Below are positions 1-7,863 of a stretch of DNA of 32,521 bases, one piece after another. A program made the position numbers and the translations under genes. Position 1 is the stretch's first letter, and each line of letters starts with the position of its first letter. This stretch comes from Peptoniphilus duerdenii ATCC BAA-1640 (GTDB lineage: Bacteria; Bacillota; Clostridia; Tissierellales; Peptoniphilaceae), in the NCBI RefSeq assembly GCF_000146345.1, contig NZ_GL397071.1, forward strand, positions 808,607 through 841,127, read 5' to 3'. The notes below the pieces were generated by a model, which saw nothing but the letters and a program-made list of their open reading frames with translations, made no database searches and had not been told where the DNA came from.

Positions 1-270
1 TTTTTATCCCCGTAGCGGAAGCTATCAGCTTCCATCAACCTTGATACTAAATTATCTTTCCTCAGGCGAAGCCGTACGAACCCCTCGCACTTTGTCATCC
101 TGAGCGGAAAAGGTGACAGCCTTTTTCGCTCAGGATGACCAGTTGGGAGGAGAAGACCCAACCAGGGTTTACCCGCTCGACTACGACGGCAAAATCCGTT
201 TTCACTCAGGGGGATTGTAGTTGGGTGGACTTCTTAGCCTTCGGCTCTGGAAGCAGATTGCTTCGTACAT
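1..270. repeat. G+C-richer, palindrome-packed intergenic repeat (probably interspersed, cut by window edge)
   Basis: This block is visibly richer in G and C than everything around it and is a chain of perfect inverted repeats. GGAAGCT/AGCTTCC lies at 17-33 with a 3-base loop. GTCATCCTGAGCG (94-106) pairs with CGCTCAGGATGAC (127-139), with a further GAAAAGG/CCTTTTTC pairing inside. GTTGGG/CCCAAC lies near 142-162 and GAAGCA/TGCTTC at 250-264. GTACGAA (74-80) is the reverse complement of TTCGTAC (262-268), nearly bracketing the block. The 'GTCATCCTGAGCG' core resembles a type of intergenic repeat that I remember from many bacterial genomes; that link is from memory, not from a search. On the minus strand one frame stays open from about 229 to the window edge, but it has no start codon with a ribosome binding site, so I do not call a gene. 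Confidence 0.6.
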
Positions 271-286
271 TTTATTTTACAAATAA

Positions 287-328
287 AAAACCTTCTTAAA
301 TTGATATATCTCAACTTTAGAAGGTTTT
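287..328 (-). terminator. Rho-independent terminator of the CAP-domain gene
   Basis: On the minus strand, AAAACCTTCT and AGAAGGTTTT form a 10-bp stem (319-328 with 287-296) followed by a T-rich run. It sits about 40 bases past the stop of the CAP-domain gene. Confidence 0.75.
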
Positions 329-370
329 GTTAGTAATATTAAATTAGTGTATGTAATTTACATAACTTGA

Positions 371-910
371 TTAAAAGTTTGCAATATATATTGAAATTTC
401 GTAAGTTGCTCCGTCAACTGTCATTTTTACTGAAGCATATCCGATGGTTTTGTATTCTTTGTCTAAAAGATTTTCGTTGTGTTCTTTTGAGTTGCTCCAT
501 CTTTTGATGCAGTAATCATCTACATTTGTATAAGGTTTTTCATCAAAGTACTTACCCATTCTTAGATTTTCTGCGTATGTATCGTTGATGTTAGATGGAC
601 TATTGTGGTCAGCGTCACCAGTTTTGATGTATTTATTTAATTCTTCTACACATCTAGCCATAGCGATTTCGTTTAGTTCCTTGCTTTCTTTGATAGCTGG
701 CATTCCTTTAGATTTTCTGTAATCGTTAAGTTTCTTGGTGAAATCCTTTGAATTTCCACAGAACATCTTTTTATCAGAGGTCTTTATAATAGCTTGCGCC
801 TTTTTATTAATATCCTTATTTGCGTTTCCTGCTGCATAGATATTTAAAGGTAGGATAAAGATTGAAAGTATAATTGCGAATAATAATTTTTTGATATTTA
901 TATTTTTCAT
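371..910 (-). CDS. Secreted CAP (SCP/PR-1-like) domain protein
   Basis: A 179-residue exported protein. Residues 1-26 form a typical signal peptide: Lys-rich start, hydrophobic stretch, and a likely cleavage after the Ala of IYA-AGN. From about residue 55 to the end it reads as a CAP domain: a paired Asn/Asp-rich first helix, an 'AENLR' segment, then 'HNENLLDKEYKTIGYA', matching the HxxxLL...IGxA signature of bacterial SCP-family proteins. The substrate of bacterial CAP proteins is generally unknown, so no reaction is assigned. The start is fixed by AGGAGGC placed 4 bases before ATG. It is a single-gene unit with its own terminator (287-328) and a good sigma-70-type promoter about 150 bases upstream, leaving a long leader that contains an 18-bp palindrome. 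Confidence 0.85.
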   Translation of the reverse strand: MKNINIKKLLFAIILSIFILPLNIYAAGNANKDINKKAQAIIKTSDKKMFCGNSKDFTKKLNDYRKSKGMPAIKESKELNEIAMARCVEELNKYIKTGDADHNSPSNINDTYAENLRMGKYFDEKPYTNVDDYCIKRWSNSKEHNENLLDKEYKTIGYASVKMTVDGATYEISIYIANF

Positions 911-1007
911 AAAAGCCTCCTAAATAATTTCGAATAGTTTTATTACGAAATAATTTGTTGAATAATTTTTAAATTTAAAATTATTTTTGTTTTAAAAAAT
1001 TTGATGT

Positions 1008-1025
1008 AATAGTTGGCCAACTATT
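1008..1025. promoter_or_regulatory. 18-bp perfect palindrome in the CAP gene leader (candidate operator)
   Basis: AATAGTTGGCCAACTATT is a perfect self-complementary 18-mer. It lies about 30-45 bases downstream of the transcription start predicted for the minus-strand CAP gene, so it could be a roadblock operator for a dimeric repressor. No regulator gene is adjacent, so the assignment rests on symmetry and position only. Confidence 0.4.
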
Positions 1026-1060
1026 TAAAATCATTTAAAAAACTTTTTGTTTGTAATTGA

Positions 1061-1089
1061 ATTATAACATCATAAAAAAATGAAATCAA
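1061..1089 (-). promoter_or_regulatory. Sigma-70-type promoter for the CAP-domain gene
   Basis: On the minus strand TTGATT (1084-1089) is followed after 17 bases by a perfect TATAAT (1061-1066). The predicted start of transcription is near 1054, giving a leader of about 145 bases before the CAP gene start at 910. Confidence 0.65.
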
Positions 1090-1400
1090 TGGAGAAAAAG
1101 GCTAAAATTAAAGTATACTAAAACTGTATAGGGCTGCATTTGACTCAATTTGCACTATATTAGTGTTTAATCTTACCTAAATTTTCAAGTATAACATAAA
1201 TAAATATAAAGAATAACATATAGCCAAATAGTATACTTTACTTATTGAAAAATTTTCAAATGGCGATATTAAGCCATTTTTAAAAAGTCTAGTTTTTCAA
1301 TATTAATTATTATTTTCTAAAGGGGACTAAAAACGTATAAATAGCAAGGTTTAATGGTTTTAATTACTAAAGTAAACCTATTTACTAAACGATAACTCAA
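1090..1400. other. Gene-free AT-rich stretch with nested inverted repeats
   Basis: Together with its flanks this is the only long gap in the window (911-1504). I see no credible coding frame. It holds an 11-bp inverted pair, TAAAGTATACT (1109-1119) and AGTATACTTTA (1230-1240), and a nested hairpin at 1244-1301. The hairpin has an outer stem ATTGAAAAA/TTTTTCAAT (1244-1252 with 1293-1301) and an inner stem AAATGGC/GCCATTT (1258-1264 with 1273-1279). It may be long regulatory DNA between two divergent genes, or may hide a small RNA. Nothing here resembles a known RNA family to me. Confidence 0.45.
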
Positions 1401-1401
1401 A

Positions 1402-1430
1402 TGTGAAAGTTTTGTGAAACTTCTTTCACA
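1402..1430. promoter_or_regulatory. TGTGAAA direct repeats at 11-bp spacing plus inverted copy (candidate activator or regulator site)
   Basis: TGTGAAA occurs at 1402-1408 and again at 1413-1419, exactly 11 bases apart. An inverted copy TTTCACA lies at 1424-1430. The cluster ends 10 bases before the -35 box of the Ca2+-ATPase promoter. Direct repeats one helical turn apart are typical of OmpR/PhoP-family response-regulator sites; which regulator acts here is unknown. Confidence 0.45.
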
Positions 1431-1440
1431 ATCGCCTTTG

Positions 1441-1469
1441 TTGAAGTAAAATTTCCTTAATGTTACAAT
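1441..1469 (+). promoter_or_regulatory. Promoter of the Ca2+-ATPase gene
   Basis: TTGAAG (1441-1446), a 17-base spacer, then TACAAT (1464-1469) preceded by TGT, an extended -10 element. It lies 36 bases upstream of the chosen ATG. Confidence 0.7.
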
Positions 1470-1504
1470 GAAATAAGTAATTGAGAAGAAAAACGGGAGG
1501 ATAT

Positions 1505-4207
1505 ATGAACTGGTATAACAAAGAAGAAGATGAACTGGTCTCTTATTTTAAAACCGATTTAAAGAATGGACTTAAAAAAGAAGATATTGATCAGGCTCTT
1601 TCAAAATACGGAAAGAATGAGCTTAAGCAGGAGGCTAAGAAACCTTTTATAGAAAAGTTGAAGGATCAATTTTTAGATCCGATGATTATTATACTTATAA
1701 TAGCATCTATTGTTTCTGCTTTTACTGGAGACAAGGTAGAGGCTGTCATAATTATAGCTATCGTTGTGGTTAATGCCATCCTTTCTCTTCTTCAAGAGGG
1801 AAGAGCGGAACAAGCCATTGAGGCTCTTCAAAAGATGAGCTCGCCCAAGGCTAAGGTCATAAGGAGCGGTCAACATCTAGAGGTTGAGTCTTCTAACTTA
1901 GTTCCGGGAGATTTGGTAATCTTAGAGACAGGAGATATCGTTCCTGCAGATTTAAGAATTATTGAAGCTTCTAATTTAAAGATAGACGAATCAAGTTTGA
2001 CGGGAGAATCTGTTCCTGTTGACAAGAATAGCAAGACCATGGATGAAGCTGATGTGGGAATAGGAGATAGAGAAAATATCGCCCACTCAAGCACCATTGT
2101 TAGCTATGGTCGTGGTAGAGGGATCGTAATCGCTACGGGACACGACACTGAAATAGGTCACATAGCTACTTCTATTGCTCTAGTGGACAACGAAGCGACA
2201 CCACTTCAAAAGAAGCTTGCAGGACTTTCTAAGACTTTAGGGATTTTAGTAATTGCCATTTGTGCAATTGTATTTGTGGTAGGTCTTCTATATAAGAATG
2301 AACCTCTTGAAATGTTTATGACTGCAATTGCTCTTGCTGTTGCTGCAGTGCCGGAAGGACTTCCAGCGATAGTAACCATAGTTCTATCCCTTGGTATGGG
2401 AAAAATGGCAGAGAAAAATGCAATAGTTAAGAAACTTCTTGCGGTAGAAACACTAGGTACGACCACTGTAATCTGTTCTGATAAGACTGGAACTCTTACA
2501 CAAAATGAAATGACCGTAACCAAAGCCTATGTGGACGGTCTTGAAATAGATGTAACTGGAACTGGATATGCTCCTATTGGTGAACTTCTAGTTGGCAAGG
2601 AAAAAGTTTCTGAAATCCAAGACTTAAATGTGCTCACCCATATTGCAGGCTTAACCAACGACGCAAGACTTGTAGTAAATGGAGAGAATGTTGAAATCGC
2701 AGGAGATCCAACTGAGATTGCACTTTTAACCTTTGCAGAAAAACAAGATGTAAGCGTAGATAAATTAAACGGAACCTATAAGAGAATAGAAGAGATACCT
2801 TTTGATTCTGGAAGAAAGATGATGACTACCTTCCACAGATATCCAGACAACGTATATTCCTACACAAAAGGTGCTCCAGATATAATAATAAGACACTCAA
2901 CTAAGATTTTATCCAATGGAAAGATCGTCGACTTCACAGACGAAAAGAAGAAGGAAGTCTTAGAAAAGAACAACGAGTTTGCAAGGTCAGCCCTAAGAGT
3001 TCTTGCTTATGCTTATAGAACTTTTGACGAAGTGCCAAGCGACACAAGTTCTGAAAATATTGAAAACGAAATGATCTTCGTAGGTTTGACTGGTATGATT
3101 GACCCGGCTAGACCAGAGGCGAAGGCAGCTATAAAAGAATGTAAAGAAGCAGGAATAATCCCTGTTATGATTACAGGAGACTACTTTGAAACCGGTCTTG
3201 CAATTGCAAAGAATCTTGGAATCGCTGAAGATGAATCTCAAGCAATAGTCGGAGCAGAACTAAATGACATGACTCCAGAAGAGATAAGAGAAGTTGTAAA
3301 GACCAAGAGAGTATTCACGAGAGTATCTCCAGAAAACAAAGTGCAGATTGTAACCGCGCTTAAAGAAAACGGACATATAACCGCCATGACAGGAGATGGT
3401 GTAAACGACGCACCAGCTATCAAACGTGCAGACATCGGTATCGCCATGGGAATAACAGGTACTGACGTTGCAAAAAATACTGCAGAAGTAATCTTAACTG
3501 ACGACAACTTCGCAACCATTGTAAATGCAGTTGAAGAAGGAAGGGTAATCTATTCAAATATTAAGAAATTCGTATCCTACCTTCTATCATGTAATATAGG
3601 AGAAGTGCTTGTGGTATTAATTGCGATTCTTATGAATCTTCCAGTGCCACTACTTCCAATCCAACTACTATGGCTTAACCTTGTAACAGATGCTTTCCCA
3701 GCACTAGCACTTGGAGTTGAAAAAGGCGAAGAAAATATAATGCAAGAGCCACCGAGAGATCCTGCAGAACCAATCCTTGACCCAGAAATTAAAATCACAG
3801 TTATAGTTCAATCTATAGCAATAACCATCGCCACCCTTGGAGCATACCTAATCGGTATCAAGTGGCATGGACAAGAGGGAATCGGACTTGAATATGCAAG
3901 AACGATGGCATTTGCAACTCTTATAACTGCAGAACTTCTAAGATCATATTCATCAAGATCAATTAGGTACACCCTACTTCACATAGGACCATTTACCAAT
4001 AAGAAACTAGTATGGGCAACAATGTTCTCATTTGCCTTAATGCTTGTGGTAATGTATGTACCAAACATAAGAGAATTATTTGAGCTTGACAGCATAGGAA
4101 TGAATGAATGGATAGTAATCATAGTTGCGTCATTGATTCCTTTAGTACTTGGAGAAATTCAAAAAGTTTTAAGGTTTAAAAAATATCACGACGAGTTTGA
4201 AAGATAA
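1505..4207 (+). CDS. P-type (P2A, SERCA-like) Ca2+-transporting ATPase
   Basis: A 900-residue cation pump that uses ATP to expel (or exchange) Ca2+ across the cytoplasmic membrane. The family hallmarks are intact: N-terminal cation-ATPase domain, actuator-domain SLTGES, PEGLP in M4 (P283), DKTGTLT with the phosphorylated Asp at 326, and TGDGVNDAP (Asp 631 and 635). Ca2+-site residues of SERCA are recognisable: VPEGLP (E309 equivalent), SCNIGE in M5 (N768/E771), NLVTD in M6 (N796/T799/D800), and a Glu in the M8-like 'ITAELL'. Residues for both SERCA sites therefore appear kept, unlike one-site pumps such as Listeria LMCA1 (inference). The frame is open 8 codons further upstream to a TTG, but GGGAGG 4 bases before the ATG at 1505 decides the start. 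It is monocistronic, with a strong promoter and its own terminator. Confidence 0.92.
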   Translation: MNWYNKEEDELVSYFKTDLKNGLKKEDIDQALSKYGKNELKQEAKKPFIEKLKDQFLDPMIIILIIASIVSAFTGDKVEAVIIIAIVVVNAILSLLQEGRAEQAIEALQKMSSPKAKVIRSGQHLEVESSNLVPGDLVILETGDIVPADLRIIEASNLKIDESSLTGESVPVDKNSKTMDEADVGIGDRENIAHSSTIVSYGRGRGIVIATGHDTEIGHIATSIALVDNEATPLQKKLAGLSKTLGILVIAICAIVFVVGLLYKNEPLEMFMTAIALAVAAVPEGLPAIVTIVLSLGMGKMAEKNAIVKKLLAVETLGTTTVICSDKTGTLTQNEMTVTKAYVDGLEIDVTGTGYAPIGELLVGKEKVSEIQDLNVLTHIAGLTNDARLVVNGENVEIAGDPTEIALLTFAEKQDVSVDKLNGTYKRIEEIPFDSGRKMMTTFHRYPDNVYSYTKGAPDIIIRHSTKILSNGKIVDFTDEKKKEVLEKNNEFARSALRVLAYAYRTFDEVPSDTSSENIENEMIFVGLTGMIDPARPEAKAAIKECKEAGIIPVMITGDYFETGLAIAKNLGIAEDESQAIVGAELNDMTPEEIREVVKTKRVFTRVSPENKVQIVTALKENGHITAMTGDGVNDAPAIKRADIGIAMGITGTDVAKNTAEVILTDDNFATIVNAVEEGRVIYSNIKKFVSYLLSCNIGEVLVVLIAILMNLPVPLLPIQLLWLNLVTDAFPALALGVEKGEENIMQEPPRDPAEPILDPEIKITVIVQSIAITIATLGAYLIGIKWHGQEGIGLEYARTMAFATLITAELLRSYSSRSIRYTLLHIGPFTNKKLVWATMFSFALMLVVMYVPNIRELFELDSIGMNEWIVIIVASLIPLVLGEIQKVLRFKKYHDEFER

Positions 4208-4213
4208 AATACT

Positions 4214-4242
4214 AAGTCCTTGGAGAAATCCGAGGACTTTTT
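4214..4242 (+). terminator. Terminator after the Ca2+-ATPase gene
   Basis: AAGTCCT (4214-4220) pairs with AGGACTT (4233-4239), followed by a T run. It starts 7 bases past the stop codon. Confidence 0.8.
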
Positions 4243-4288
4243 AATTGCAAAAGTTTAAACTTCCACCCAGAAAAATTTTAAAAAATAT

Positions 4289-4317
4289 TTTAAGAATTAA
4301 TTAAAAGATGATAAAAT
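4289..4317 (+). promoter_or_regulatory. Probable promoter of the ABC exporter gene
   Basis: An extended -10 element (TGA followed by TAAAAT, 4309-4317) with only a weak -35 (TTTAAG, 4289-4294), 32 bases before the gene start. Confidence 0.4.
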
Positions 4318-4348
4318 TAAAGAGACAAAAATTAAAAAAGGAGAAAAA

Positions 4349-5935
4349 ATGAAAAGTCTTTTGTGGAGGAAGTCCGAAAAATTAACTGCGCCTATTTCGG
4401 CGATAATGCTTTTTATATATGCTGCATCAACCGCATGTTTTGGAATTGTTTTAGGTAAACTTATAACTGCCATTTCGGAGCTTAACTTGGATGAAATGAA
4501 GATGTACATAATTTGGGCAGTAATACTTCAAATAGTTACATTTATAGCAGCCTATACAGGAAGAGGAGCGATGATTTCCTATTCCTTAGAAAAGATAATA
4601 AATCTAAAGAATAGAATATTTTACAGTGCAATGGGCGAGCCTCGTGGAGTTAGCGTTGACTTGGCGGACTTTACAACCAAAATAAATACAGTATACAACG
4701 ATTACTACTTAGCAAAATGGAAAATTTTAGAGCATTTTCTATTATCTTTATGTGCAATGGCGGGAATCGTATATATTGACTGGATTATGTTATTAGTTGC
4801 GATAGCTTCATCACTAATTCCTATGGGAATACCATTTTTATTTGGAAAAAAACTTGAAAAACGCTCTGTAAAGTATAATGACGCATCAAATAGCTATTTA
4901 AATTTTGTAACGGATACACTAAGGGGCAGACTTGAAATTTTAAAGAATGATGTAGTACCTATCTATGACAAGAAACATAGAAACGAAAATATAAATTTCG
5001 AAGAGACACATTTTGATAACTTAGATCTCCAAAATCTATCGAGATACGTAGTAGAATTGGTGGGAGGAGGCTCCTTCTGCATACTATTTGCAATAGGTGG
5101 GCTACTGGTTTATAAAAATAGAATTGAAGTAGGAGGAATCATCGCATGTATTCAGTTATTTAACTATTTAATAAATCCGATTCTAACTATTTCAAACCTC
5201 ATGAACTTATTAAAAGGTTCTAAACCTATCCATGATGAATTAACTGAAAAGGCCAAGGAAAAAGAAAAAGTCGATATAAATTCGCTAGAAGATTTAGATA
5301 GTGGAAATATGGAGCTAAGAAACATTTCCTTCAAGTACAAAGAAGGCCAAGAAGATGTGGTGAAGGATTTCTCTGTAATTTTTAAAGACAAGGGCAAATA
5401 TTTAATAGTGGGTAGGAGTGGTTCTGGAAAATCCACCCTTGCGAAGCTGATGACTGGAGAAATCAAACCAAGTGCAGGAAATATATTCTTAAATGGCAAG
5501 GATCTTTCAAATTATTCTGACAATGAGGCTCTAAAATATATTCAATATATAGATCAAAACAGTTATCTATTTAAAGACACCATCGAAAACAATATAACCC
5601 TTTATAGAGATGTGGATGGAGGTAAGATTTCTTCTTTAAAGAACAATCTTTCTATAGAAAATCTCCACTTCGATGACATAATCAGCGACGAGCTGGGACT
5701 ATCTGGAGGACAGAAATCCCGTATCAATATTGCAAGATCACTGATCAAGTCTTCTCCAATCTATATATTTGACGAGCCAACAGCAGCCTTAGACCACGAC
5801 ACAGCGACTTCTGTTATGAAGTATCTTCTAGATATAGATAAAACGATAATCATAATCTCCCACATGAACGACGAGAATATAATAGAGTTGTTTGACGAAG
5901 TTATAGATTTAAATACAATGAAACACAAAAACTAA
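4349..5935 (+). CDS. Half-size ABC exporter (fused membrane domain + ATPase)
   Basis: A 528-residue type IV ABC transporter subunit that probably works as a homodimer. Residues 1 to about 300 hold around five to six hydrophobic segments of an exporter transmembrane domain. From about 320 there is a nucleotide-binding domain: Walker A GRSGSGKST at 355-363, signature LSGGQKSR from 451, Walker B IYIFDEP with Asp475/Glu476, and the switch His at 505. All ATPase catalytic residues are present. The short transmembrane part and lack of a neighbouring half-transporter or substrate gene leave the cargo (peptide, lipid or drug) unknown. AAGGAG before ATG supports the start. It has its own weak promoter and a strong terminator shared with the convergent ogt gene. 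Confidence 0.85.
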   Translation: MKSLLWRKSEKLTAPISAIMLFIYAASTACFGIVLGKLITAISELNLDEMKMYIIWAVILQIVTFIAAYTGRGAMISYSLEKIINLKNRIFYSAMGEPRGVSVDLADFTTKINTVYNDYYLAKWKILEHFLLSLCAMAGIVYIDWIMLLVAIASSLIPMGIPFLFGKKLEKRSVKYNDASNSYLNFVTDTLRGRLEILKNDVVPIYDKKHRNENINFEETHFDNLDLQNLSRYVVELVGGGSFCILFAIGGLLVYKNRIEVGGIIACIQLFNYLINPILTISNLMNLLKGSKPIHDELTEKAKEKEKVDINSLEDLDSGNMELRNISFKYKEGQEDVVKDFSVIFKDKGKYLIVGRSGSGKSTLAKLMTGEIKPSAGNIFLNGKDLSNYSDNEALKYIQYIDQNSYLFKDTIENNITLYRDVDGGKISSLKNNLSIENLHFDDIISDELGLSGGQKSRINIARSLIKSSPIYIFDEPTAALDHDTATSVMKYLLDIDKTIIIISHMNDENIIELFDEVIDLNTMKHKN

Positions 5936-5943
5936 AATCAAAC

Positions 5944-5980
5944 AAAAAGAGATATTCGAAGATGAATATCTCTTTTTTTT
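5944..5980. terminator. Bidirectional terminator between the ABC exporter and ogt
   Basis: AAAAAGAGATATTC (5944-5957) pairs with GAATATCTCTTTTT (from 5964). The plus strand ends in eight or more Ts and the minus strand in a T-run as well, so it can serve both convergent genes. It touches the ogt stop codon. Confidence 0.85.
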
Positions 5981-6449
5981 ATTCTTTAATTTCGATTTCT
6001 GGGTTTTCTAGTTTTAAAAGTGAAAGTTTCTTGTCGATTCCTCCTGCAAATCCTGTGAGTTTCTTATCCTTTCCAATGACTCTATGGCAGGGAATGATGA
6101 TCCAAATTGGATTCTTACCAAGTGCCATGCCAACAGACCTCATGGATTTGGGATTACCAATTGAGCTTGCAATCCCTCCATAGGTTTTGGTGCTGCCGTA
6201 TGGAATTTTTAAAGTCTCTTCATATACTTTTTTCTGAAAATCTGTGCCAGTTAATTTAATCGGGATATTAAACGTCTTTCTACTTCCGTTTAAATATTCT
6301 TTAATCTGAGATTTAACTTTCTTAGAAGTTTTATTTTCACACTCTCTATGAATTTTTTCTGAAACGAGTTTAAGACCAATTAAAGATTCATCTTCACAGA
6401 TTATTTCCATAAGTCCAAGAGTTGTTTCTAGGTAGTCGTAGTTACTCAT
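5979..6449 (-). CDS. ogt: Methylated-DNA--protein-cysteine S-methyltransferase (O6-alkylguanine-DNA alkyltransferase)
   Basis: A 156-residue suicide repair enzyme that moves the alkyl group from O6-alkylguanine to its own cysteine. The active-site PCHRV is present with Cys at 121. Upstream lies the helix-turn-helix DNA-binding part (KIPYGSTKTYGGIA, then NPKSMRSVGMALGKNP), and a divergent N-terminal half comes before it. The frame is also open 3 codons upstream to a TTG, but the ATG at 6449 overlaps the stop of the upstream SLH gene in the arrangement ATGAGTAA, so translation is probably coupled to that gene. Pairing a DNA repair enzyme with a surface protein has no obvious functional logic. 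Confidence 0.9.
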   Translation of the reverse strand: MSNYDYLETTLGLMEIICEDESLIGLKLVSEKIHRECENKTSKKVKSQIKEYLNGSRKTFNIPIKLTGTDFQKKVYEETLKIPYGSTKTYGGIASSIGNPKSMRSVGMALGKNPIWIIIPCHRVIGKDKKLTGFAGGIDKKLSLLKLENPEIEIKE

Positions 6450-7713
6450 TCCACTCAACTACAATCTGTACATCTTTTGTAGCAACACCTGTGAAGCTAT
6501 CGTTTATAAAATCGACATTTTTCTCTGCGCCATTTACAACGAATTTTTTTAGTTCTACTCCAGCAGGAGGATTGAGTTTTACAGTGTATCTTTCACCGAT
6601 CTTAACCATATCTCTTTCTACTCTTGCGTACTTGCCGATGATTTCGATATGAGCCATCTCGTTTGACTCTTTCTTCATGATGATGGTGACATTCTTATCT
6701 CTGCCATCTATTTCTACAAAAGTCTTTTCGCTTTTGTATCCATTGTAATTTACATTTAGAAGGTACTTTCCATTTTTAAGTGTAGATTTATTTACGAATG
6801 GATTTTGATTTATAGTTAGAGCTGCTCCGTAGATAGGCTTGCCGTCTTCGGAATAGACATCCACATTTAAATAGAATTCATCTCTCTTAGTATTTCTAAG
6901 GATATAATTATCTATTTCTTTTTCAATTGCGATCATCTCTGAAAGATCATTTCTATTTGCAATATCTTCTGCCTTTGAAAGAAGTCTCTTCATGTTTTCG
7001 TCTTCATTTCTTAGGTAGTTATAATTTTCTATTAAATATTTTAGTTTCTTTCTTTGATTTTCTGTAGCTTCTGTTATGAAACTCTTGCTCTTTTCATCTT
7101 CTGTTATTATTCCAACGGTTTCGATAGGTTTTACCTTTCTCTTTAGGTATCCTTCCTTTAAGACTTTTTTGCAAAGAGTCGCAACTTCGCCACGGGATAT
7201 ATATCTTTCTCCTCTGAAGGATCTGTCCTTGTATCCGTTGAAAAATCCTGGAAGAAGTTTTAAGGCTTCTTTAAGTTCATCGTCCATAAATCCGATGTCA
7301 CTATATTGGATGACTTCACCAGAGTTCATAAATGCTTTTGAAAACATGATTGCGAAGTCGCGTCTATTCATAAATTCTTGAGGTTTGAAGAAATTGCTAT
7401 CTGTAATATATCCTAAGTTTACCGCAGATTTAATGCTTCTATAAAACCAGTCTCTTTCTGAAACATCCAAGAAATGGATTGGAACTTCACCATCTTGTGC
7501 CTGGGTGAGCTTTGTAAGAATCATGACCGCTTCGCTTCGTTTTACGAATTTATCCGGTTCAAAAGTCTTGTTTGGATAGCCAACCATTATATTCTCGTTG
7601 GTTACATAGTCGATGCTATCCTTTGCCCAATGTCTATCTGTATCACGATATGTACTTGCATATGTATTTATAAAAATTAAATAAAAAACAATTAAAATGG
7701 TAAATTTTTTCAT
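6442..7713 (-). CDS. SLH-domain surface protein with C-terminal beta-rich domains
   Basis: A 423-residue exported protein. A signal peptide covers residues 1-19 (MKKFTILIVF..., cleavage near TYA-S). Three S-layer-homology repeats follow at about 21-70, 78-130 and 135-190, with the usual D-W/hydrophobic, GY..TF.P and R.E patterns; these bind secondary cell wall polymer. Residues 205-280 are charged and probably coiled-coil. Residues 280-348 look like a carboxypeptidase-regulatory/PEGA-type beta sandwich (VDVYSEDGKPIYGA...LKNGKYLLNVNYNGY...NVTIIMKK), and 355-423 is another beta-rich module. The frame extends 15 codons upstream, but AGGTGAT just before ATG at 7713 and the signal peptide fix the start. 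Function is probably structural or adhesive at the cell wall. It overlaps ogt downstream. Confidence 0.8.
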   Translation of the reverse strand: MKKFTILIVFYLIFINTYASTYRDTDRHWAKDSIDYVTNENIMVGYPNKTFEPDKFVKRSEAVMILTKLTQAQDGEVPIHFLDVSERDWFYRSIKSAVNLGYITDSNFFKPQEFMNRRDFAIMFSKAFMNSGEVIQYSDIGFMDDELKEALKLLPGFFNGYKDRSFRGERYISRGEVATLCKKVLKEGYLKRKVKPIETVGIITEDEKSKSFITEATENQRKKLKYLIENYNYLRNEDENMKRLLSKAEDIANRNDLSEMIAIEKEIDNYILRNTKRDEFYLNVDVYSEDGKPIYGAALTINQNPFVNKSTLKNGKYLLNVNYNGYKSEKTFVEIDGRDKNVTIIMKKESNEMAHIEIIGKYARVERDMVKIGERYTVKLNPPAGVELKKFVVNGAEKNVDFINDSFTGVATKDVQIVVEWNE

Positions 7714-7811
7714 TTTATCACCTAGTACTATATTAACTGTTTTTTTCGTCAAAATCAAATAAATGAAGTTTTCAAAAATCTATTGTAATTGTAAAAAATT
7801 TATACTTTAAC

Positions 7812-7840
7812 TTGACGGAATCCGTCAGTAGTTCTAACAT
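7812..7840 (+). promoter_or_regulatory. Promoter of pta with overlapping perfect 15-bp dyad
   Basis: TTGACG (7812-7817), a 17-base spacer and TAACAT (7835-7840) make a plausible promoter. TGACGGAATCCGTCA (7813-7827) is a perfect dyad with a single central base that overlies the -35 box and spacer, the classical place for a repressor operator. TAACAT is a weak -10, so the promoter could need help or be regulated. Confidence 0.5.
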
Positions 7841-7863
7841 AGTATTGGAACAAGGAGGTATAT

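Noticed and set aside
1-229. Minus-strand frame open for about 77 codons in the left-edge repeat
   Set aside because: No start codon with a ribosome binding site, low-complexity palindromic DNA of higher G+C (fewer chance stops), and the translation resembles no protein I know.
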